Source: Oscillospiraceae bacterium (GTDB lineage Bacteria; Bacillota; Clostridia; Oscillospirales; Ruminococcaceae). Taken from it: DNA of 9,239 bases. Location: positions 1 to 9,239 of the forward strand of contig DXWR01000266.1 in the NCBI GenBank assembly GCA_019416775.1, in the 5' to 3' direction. Positions 5,671-9,239 of this stretch are shown here, in pieces (the stretch's first letter is position 1; each line of letters begins with the position of its first letter). Below the pieces are notes generated by a model. That model did not search any database and had not been told where the DNA came from. It saw only the letters and a list, made by a program, of their open reading frames with translations. Made by a program: the position numbers and the translations under genes.

Positions 5671-7428
5671 TCAACGGCGCTTTTGCGCCTTTTCCCGGCG
5701 AATCTGTTCCAGTTGCCGGGCGGTAAGCTGCCGAATCTCCTCGCTGGACAACCGGTCGTGGTAGTCCTGCAAAGTTTGAATGCAACCGGCAAGCTGTTCC
5801 GGCGTTTGGGTGAGCTGTTTGCCCTGAGCCATGATCCGGGCAATGCTGGAACACTGCTCGCTGTCAAAGCTTTGGTGGAACAAGCTCAAGCCGATGGACT
5901 CCCCTTGATGATATCCTTCCAGCAGGCGCTGATACACCCGCCGGTCAAAGGAAGAGACAAAGTATTCCGGGGGCAGCTTTTCCTCGGTTTTGGGAATCTC
6001 GGAAGGAAATTCCAACAAATAAGCCAAAATTTCCTCCTCCGCCCGGACTTGCTTGGGAAACCGGGCTTTTTCCGGGTTTACCGGATCCCGGTTCACCGCC
6101 TGGGATCCCGCCACCTTTCGGAACAGCTGTTGCTGCTGCCGGCGGCTGCGGTTTTTCCGGGCTGCTTCCACGGAGCTGCGCACCGTGTCGGTACCCAGGC
6201 CCAGCTGTTTGGCGATGCGAGCCAGATAAATTTCCCGTTCGTCCTGCCGCTCCACCTCCGCCAGTAAGGCGGCACTGCGCCGCAGGTATTCGATTTTGCC
6301 GTTGGAGGTGGTGATGTCGTACTGCCGGAGCAGTTCCTCCAACTGATAATCCATCACGTTTTCCGACTGTTCCAACAGCATTCCAAACCGGGCAGCCCCG
6401 AATTTTTTAATGTATTCATCCGGATCCTTGGCCCCCTCCATCTTCAGCACCCGGCTGGTGAGCCCAGCCTGACTGAGGATGTTCATGGCCCGGCGGGTAG
6501 CGGCTTGTCCCGGGCCATCGGAATCGTAGGCAATGATCACTTCATCCGCAATCCCCGCCATCATCCTGGCCTGTTCCGCTGTCAAGGCAGTGCCGCAGGT
6601 GGCTACGGCGTTTTCAAAGCCCGCTGCATGGACAGCAATGGTGTCCATATACCCTTCGGTAAGGATCAACTTTCGCTTCCCCGCCGCCTTGGCAAAGCCG
6701 AAGGCAAAGAGACTGCGGCTTTTTTTGTACACCACCGTGTCGTTGGTGTTGAGATACTTGGGCTTGCTGTCATCCAGCACCCGTCCGCCAAAGGCGATGA
6801 CATTGCCCCGGATGTCGATGATGGGAAACATCACTCGGTTGCGAAAGCTGTCGTACAGCCCGCCTTTCCGGCCCCGTTTCACCACATCCGCCGCCACCAG
6901 TTCCTGTTCGGTATAACCTTTGCTCAGCAGGTATTTTTTCAGATTATCCCACCCGGGCAAAGCGTAACCCAAACCAAACCGGCGGATGGTGGAAGGGCGA
7001 AGCTGGCGGCTTTTTAGATATTCCAATCCCGGTTTTCCCTCCGGTTTGGAGAGGTTGTCGAAAAAGTACCGGGCCGCCAGCCGGTTGATCTCCAACACCC
7101 GATTGCGCAGCCGCAGGGCCTGATCGTCCTGGCCGTCCTCCGGCACTGTCATACCGTACATCTGAGCCAAAAACCGAATGGCGTCGGGATAATCCAGGTT
7201 TTCCGCCTTCATCACAAAGGAGATGGCGTCGCCCCCTACCCCGCAGCCAAAGCAGTAAAAGGACTGGTTTTCCGGGTAGATCACAAAAGAAGGGGTCTTT
7301 TCCCGGTGGAAGGGGCAGAGGCATTTTAAGTTCCGACCCGCCCGCTTCACCAGGGCATACCGCCCTACCAGTTCTTCCAAATCACACTGCTGCAACAGCT
7401 GCTCCACAAAACTTCTGGGAATGGACAA
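5671..7428 (-). CDS. dnaG: DNA primase DnaG, TTG start
   Basis: A 585-residue primase that makes the RNA primers for lagging-strand and restart synthesis. The N-terminal CHC2 zinc-binding domain is complete, with Cys38, His41, Cys59 and Cys62 in CPFHREKTPSF and FYCFGCG. The catalytic core has RVMFPIIDIRGNVIAFGGRVLDD (about 198-220), then a TOPRIM domain with TEGYMD (Glu258) and AYDSDGPG (Asp302, Asp304). The remainder, about 430-585, is the variable helicase-binding region. The start is TTG at 7426-7428, chosen because the conserved N-terminus begins there and AAAGGAGGG lies about 6 nt upstream; no better ATG exists nearby. The gene is followed after 144 nt by rpoD on the same strand and preceded by a consensus -10 at 7475-7470. 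Confidence 0.97.
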   Translation of the reverse strand: MSIPRSFVEQLLQQCDLEELVGRYALVKRAGRNLKCLCPFHREKTPSFVIYPENQSFYCFGCGVGGDAISFVMKAENLDYPDAIRFLAQMYGMTVPEDGQDDQALRLRNRVLEINRLAARYFFDNLSKPEGKPGLEYLKSRQLRPSTIRRFGLGYALPGWDNLKKYLLSKGYTEQELVAADVVKRGRKGGLYDSFRNRVMFPIIDIRGNVIAFGGRVLDDSKPKYLNTNDTVVYKKSRSLFAFGFAKAAGKRKLILTEGYMDTIAVHAAGFENAVATCGTALTAEQARMMAGIADEVIIAYDSDGPGQAATRRAMNILSQAGLTSRVLKMEGAKDPDEYIKKFGAARFGMLLEQSENVMDYQLEELLRQYDITTSNGKIEYLRRSAALLAEVERQDEREIYLARIAKQLGLGTDTVRSSVEAARKNRSRRQQQQLFRKVAGSQAVNRDPVNPEKARFPKQVRAEEEILAYLLEFPSEIPKTEEKLPPEYFVSSFDRRVYQRLLEGYHQGESIGLSLFHQSFDSEQCSSIARIMAQGKQLTQTPEQLAGCIQTLQDYHDRLSSEEIRQLTARQLEQIRREKAQKRR

Positions 7429-7469
7429 TCGGCTCCCTCCTTTGCCTTGTAGTTTCCCCTCTATGTACT

Positions 7470-7475
7470 ATTATA
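7470..7475 (-). promoter_or_regulatory. -10 element of a dnaG(-rpoD) promoter
   Basis: On the - strand the sequence reads TATAAT, a perfect -10 hexamer, about 42 nt upstream of the TTG start and with a ribosome binding site in between. The matching -35 is poor: the region 16-18 bp upstream reads about AAAGGTTT. A-tracts and T-tracts (AAAAAATT-like runs at 7490-7517) lie just upstream and could act as an UP-like or bent-DNA element. This is probably the main promoter for dnaG and perhaps rpoD. Confidence 0.55.
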
Positions 7476-7507
7476 CAAGACGCAACCGAAAAAACCTTTT
7501 TTCGTCC

Positions 7508-7539
7508 AAAAATTTTTAGATTTCCCAAGTTCTGGAAAA
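7508..7539 (-). terminator. Weak hairpin after the YigZ-family gene
   Basis: On the - strand, TTTTCCA (7539-7533) pairs with TGGGAAA (7527-7521) around a 5-nt loop, with one G-U pair. It is followed by TCTAAAAATTTTT. The stem is A-T rich at its base and the T-tract is displaced by several bases, so it is at best a weak terminator between the YigZ-family gene and dnaG. Confidence 0.35.
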
Positions 7540-7551
7540 CACCCCGCCCAT

Positions 7552-8181
7552 TTACGGCATATCTGCGAAAAGCTCCTGAGTGACCTGGGGGGCCAGCTTC
7601 CCGTTGGACAACTCGGTAAGAGCTTTGGTAAATGGCTCCATCCGATCCTTTCGGATCCGCAGGGAGAGGATCACTTTGTCTTCAAACCGGCTGTCCCGGG
7701 TTTTAATTTTATATTGGGGCAGCAAATAGCTCACCGAGCCGTAACTGCCGTAGTCCAAGGTCAGGGTAAAGTCCAGACAGGGGGCCATGTGCAGTCGGAC
7801 AGCGGCGTCCACCGCAATTTTAGCGGTATGAGCATAGGCCCGAACCAGTCCCCCAGCTCCCAGCAGGATCCCGCCGAAATACCGGGTGCAGACCAAGGCC
7901 ACGTCGGTGAGCTCTTCCCGCTCCAACACTTCCAATGCGGGGCGGCCGGCGGTGCCTTGGGGTTCCCCGTCGTCGCTGCATCGTTTGATTTCCGGCAGCC
8001 CCTCTTTGGCCCGGATGATATAGGCGTAGACATTGTGAGTAGCGTCCCAGTGCTGCTTACGTTTGGCTTCGATAAAGGCTAAAGCCTCCTCTTCGGTCTG
8101 CACCGGAACAATGGCTCCCAAAAAGCGGCTTTTCTGCTGAACAAATTCATCCTCCGCCGGGGCTGCAATGGTTTGATACAT
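7552..8181 (-). CDS. YigZ/YvyE family protein (IMPACT/UPF0029 fold)
   Basis: A 209-residue member of the YigZ (E. coli)/YvyE (B. subtilis) family, related to the eukaryotic translational regulator IMPACT. The N-terminal UPF0029 domain (about 1-125) contains FVQQKSRFLGAI, the stretch HNVYAYI, the signature CSDDGEPQGTAGRP, and the following TRYFGGILLGAGGLVRAY. The C-terminal DUF1949 domain (about 135-205) contains LDYGSYGSVSYLLPQY. The full length matches the family. The molecular role is unknown; a link to translation is inferred from IMPACT. The ATG at 8181 has a run GGGGGG about 9 nt upstream, a poor but usable ribosome binding site. It lies between the rpmE terminator and the dnaG promoter, and no separate promoter was recognised. 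Confidence 0.92.
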   Translation of the reverse strand: MYQTIAAPAEDEFVQQKSRFLGAIVPVQTEEEALAFIEAKRKQHWDATHNVYAYIIRAKEGLPEIKRCSDDGEPQGTAGRPALEVLEREELTDVALVCTRYFGGILLGAGGLVRAYAHTAKIAVDAAVRLHMAPCLDFTLTLDYGSYGSVSYLLPQYKIKTRDSRFEDKVILSLRIRKDRMEPFTKALTELSNGKLAPQVTQELFADMP

Positions 8182-8197
8182 GGTGTGTTACCCCCCT

Positions 8198-8236
8198 GAA
8201 AACAAAGGCGATACGAAGATCTTTCGCCTCGTATCG
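8198..8236 (-). terminator. Intrinsic terminator downstream of rpmE
   Basis: On the - strand CGATACGA (8236-8229) pairs perfectly with TCGTATCG (8216-8209) around a 12-nt loop and is followed by CCTTTGTTTT. It begins 24 nt after the rpmE stop and ends about 20 nt before the start of the YigZ-family gene. That gene would then depend on read-through or an unrecognised promoter. Confidence 0.7.
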
Positions 8237-8244
8237 TCCTTGGG

Positions 8245-8261
8245 AAACCGCAGTGCGGTTT
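8245..8261 (-). other. Small hairpin overlapping the rpmE stop codon
   Basis: AAACCGC and GCGGTTT form a 7-bp stem around a 3-nt loop that begins within the rpmE TAA. On the - strand it is followed by CCCAAGG, without a T-tract. It may protect the 3' end of the rpmE message or extend the terminator that follows. Confidence 0.45.
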
Positions 8262-8460
8262 ATTTCATGTTGTAGCGCTTCTTGAAGCGGTCCACACGTC
8301 CGCCGGTGTCTACCAGCTTCTGACGGCCGGTGAAGAACGGATGGCACTTGGAACAAACTTCCACTTTGATGTTTTCCTTGGTGGAACCGGTTTCGATCAC
8401 ATTCCCACAAGCACAGGTGATGGTGGTGTGGTAATAGTTCGGATGAATTCCCTGTTTCAT
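8260..8460 (-). CDS. rpmE: Ribosomal protein bL31, zinc-binding (C+) type
   Basis: A 66-residue 50S subunit protein that bridges the large and small subunits. MKQGIHPNY, the segment KVEVCSKCHPFFTG and RVDRFKKRY are diagnostic. It has all four zinc-ligand cysteines (Cys16, Cys18, Cys36, Cys39), so it is the C+ form rather than the zinc-independent paralogue. An upstream in-frame ATG at 8475 would add MRSVN, but AGGAG sits about 7 nt before the ATG at 8460, which is the conserved start. It has its own promoter, a structured leader and a terminator, so it is likely transcribed alone. Confidence 0.97.
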   Translation of the reverse strand: MKQGIHPNYYHTTITCACGNVIETGSTKENIKVEVCSKCHPFFTGRQKLVDTGGRVDRFKKRYNMK

Positions 8461-8546
8461 ATTGACACTCCTCAAACATTACTTATTCTCCACCATCTTT
8501 GTGGTGGTAAGAATTTTGCGGAAGGGCTTTGGTCATAGCCCTACGA
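8461..8546 (-). promoter_or_regulatory. Structured rpmE 5' leader (candidate L31 leader)
   Basis: Between the predicted transcription start (about 8546) and the rpmE ATG lie about 85 nt with two hairpins. The first pairs AGGGCT (8542-8537) with AGCCCT (8528-8523) around an 8-nt loop; the second pairs CCACCA (8507-8502) with TGGTGG (8495-8490) around a 6-nt loop. The AGGAG ribosome binding site comes about 15 nt after the second stem. Several bacterial rpmE genes are known or predicted to be controlled by L31 binding its own leader. Whether this sequence matches such a class cannot be decided by eye. Confidence 0.5.
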
Positions 8547-8552
8547 ATTGAC

Positions 8553-8581
8553 ATTATAGCACATCCATGTCAAAAGTGCAA
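8553..8581 (-). promoter_or_regulatory. rpmE promoter, extended -10
   Basis: On the - strand TTGCAC (8581-8576), a 17-bp spacer and TATAAT (8558-8553), with TGC directly before the -10 (extended -10). The dyad TTGACAT-N12-ATGTCAA (8548-8554 and 8567-8573) overlies the -10 and most of the spacer. Confidence 0.8.
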
Positions 8582-8604
8582 GAGGAAATTTTTGTTTTTT
8601 GCAC
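8572..8604 (-). terminator. Possible weak terminator of the ABC-F gene, overlapping the rpmE -35
   Basis: On the - strand GTGCAA (8604-8599) and TTGCAC (8581-8576) form a 6-bp stem with a 17-nt A/T-rich loop, followed by TTTT (8575-8572). It begins 4 nt after the ABC-F stop codon. The right arm is the same TTGCAC that serves as the rpmE -35. The stem is short and the loop long, so termination would be weak. Confidence 0.35.
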
Positions 8605-8608
8605 GTTC

Positions 8609-9239
8609 CTAATTTTTAGAAAGAATCAGCCTTTTGGTAGCCAATTTCCGGCAGAATGCCCGGTCGTGTTCCACAAAAACGAGAGTGGGACGGCTTTCCA
8701 AAATTAACTGTTCCATCTGCATCCGGCTCCAAAGGTCAATGTAGTTCAGGGGCTCGTCCCAAAGATAAAGATGAGCCGATTCACAAAGGCTGGCCGCCAG
8801 CATCACCTTCTTTTTCTGCCCCAGACTGTAGCCCTCCATGGGACGCTGCCAAATTTCCGGTGTCAGGTCCAATTTTTTCAGCAAGGTGAAAAACTTTGTT
8901 TTCTCCAGTCCCCGCTGCTCTGCCAAATCTTCTGGGTAGCCGGATAGATGGGAACAATCCTGAGGCAGATAGGAAATCTTCCGTTCGCTGCCTTGCCAAA
9001 ACAGTCCGTCCATTGAGATTTCCTGCCCTTGCAGCAGCTTTAACAGGGTGGTTTTGCCGGCGCCGTTCTCCCCCATTACCGCCACGCGGTCCCCGGGACA
9101 GAGCTCCAGGTCCACAGGACAGCACACCGGGGTATCCCCGTAATAGGGCCGGACCTGGTGAAGCAGCATGAGCCGCGGCCCCCGCCAGGGCAAGGGGGTG
9201 AGTTTTAAGGGCGCGGCGGTTTCCAAATCCCGGAGCAGC
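8609..9239 (-). CDS. ABC-F family ATPase, C-terminal half, Lsa-like (5'-partial)
   Basis: The frame is open to the window edge and gives about 209 residues, the second nucleotide-binding domain of a soluble twin-ABC protein with the end of the interdomain linker (LLRDLETAAPLKL). It has Walker A GENGAGKTT, the Q-loop in ISYLPQD, an ABC signature YSLGQKKK, Walker B LYLWDEP, a D-loop NYID and the H-switch VEHD. No membrane segment is present. YSxGQKKK with WDEPLNYID and a VEHD ending resembles the Lsa/Vga-type ABC-F proteins that protect ribosomes from lincosamides, streptogramin A and pleuromutilins. Housekeeping ABC-F proteins (EttA, Uup) usually have LSGGE/LSGGQ and NHLD at these places. The subfamily call is provisional without the first domain and linker. 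The usual in-frame start lies outside the window; the TTG at 9226 is internal. Confidence 0.85.
   Translation of the reverse strand, partial: LLRDLETAAPLKLTPLPWRGPRLMLLHQVRPYYGDTPVCCPVDLELCPGDRVAVMGENGAGKTTLLKLLQGQEISMDGLFWQGSERKISYLPQDCSHLSGYPEDLAEQRGLEKTKFFTLLKKLDLTPEIWQRPMEGYSLGQKKKVMLAASLCESAHLYLWDEPLNYIDLWSRMQMEQLILESRPTLVFVEHDRAFCRKLATKRLILSKN

Noticed and set aside
8147..8479. A 110-codon open frame over rpmE and the start of the YigZ-family gene
   Set aside because: It overlaps the clear L31 gene in another frame and contains no recognisable domain.

Overview
The window reads as ordinary chromosome from a moderately GC-rich Gram-positive anaerobe of the Firmicutes. Clostridia, probably near Oscillospiraceae/Ruminococcaceae, fits best. 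This is inferred from gene content and order: a yaaO-like decarboxylase, then darA(yaaQ)-holB-ricT(yaaT), and dnaG next to rpoD. Strong AGGAGG-type ribosome binding sites and TTGACA/TATAAT-type promoters agree with it. No rRNA, tRNA, insertion sequence, prophage or CRISPR array was seen.

The left half (1-4383) is mostly on the + strand. It opens inside an Orn/Lys/Arg-decarboxylase-family PLP enzyme that is cut by the window edge. A bidirectional terminator separates this gene from a convergent short peptide-deformylase-like gene with an altered motif I. An intergenic stretch of about 300 bp then carries divergent promoters: one for the deformylase on the - strand and a near-consensus one for a tight operon on the + strand. 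That operon is darA (PII-like c-di-AMP receptor), holB (DNA polymerase III delta') and ricT (PSP1-domain Fe-S protein). It resembles the Bacillus yaaO-tmk-yaaQ-yaaR-holB-yaaT cluster, but tmk and yaaR are absent here and the deformylase sits in the gap.

A bidirectional hairpin at 4401-4434 marks the convergence with the right half, which is entirely on the - strand. In transcription order, starting at the right edge, it holds the C-terminal part of an Lsa-like ABC-F ATPase (cut by the edge), rpmE (zinc-type ribosomal protein L31), a YigZ/YvyE IMPACT-family gene, dnaG (primase, TTG start) and rpoD (housekeeping sigma factor). Terminators or hairpins lie between most of these genes. rpmE has a clear extended -10 promoter and a structured leader of about 85 nt.

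Functionally the window joins DNA replication (holB, dnaG), transcription initiation (rpoD), translation and ribosome function (rpmE, ABC-F, possibly the deformylase) and second-messenger or RNA-processing regulators (darA, ricT). I found no convincing new multigene system. The items most worth a second look are the rpmE leader and the dyad over its promoter, the Gln-to-Met deformylase paralogue, the altered ligand loops of DarA, the rearranged yaaO/darA cluster, and the resistance-type ABC-F end.
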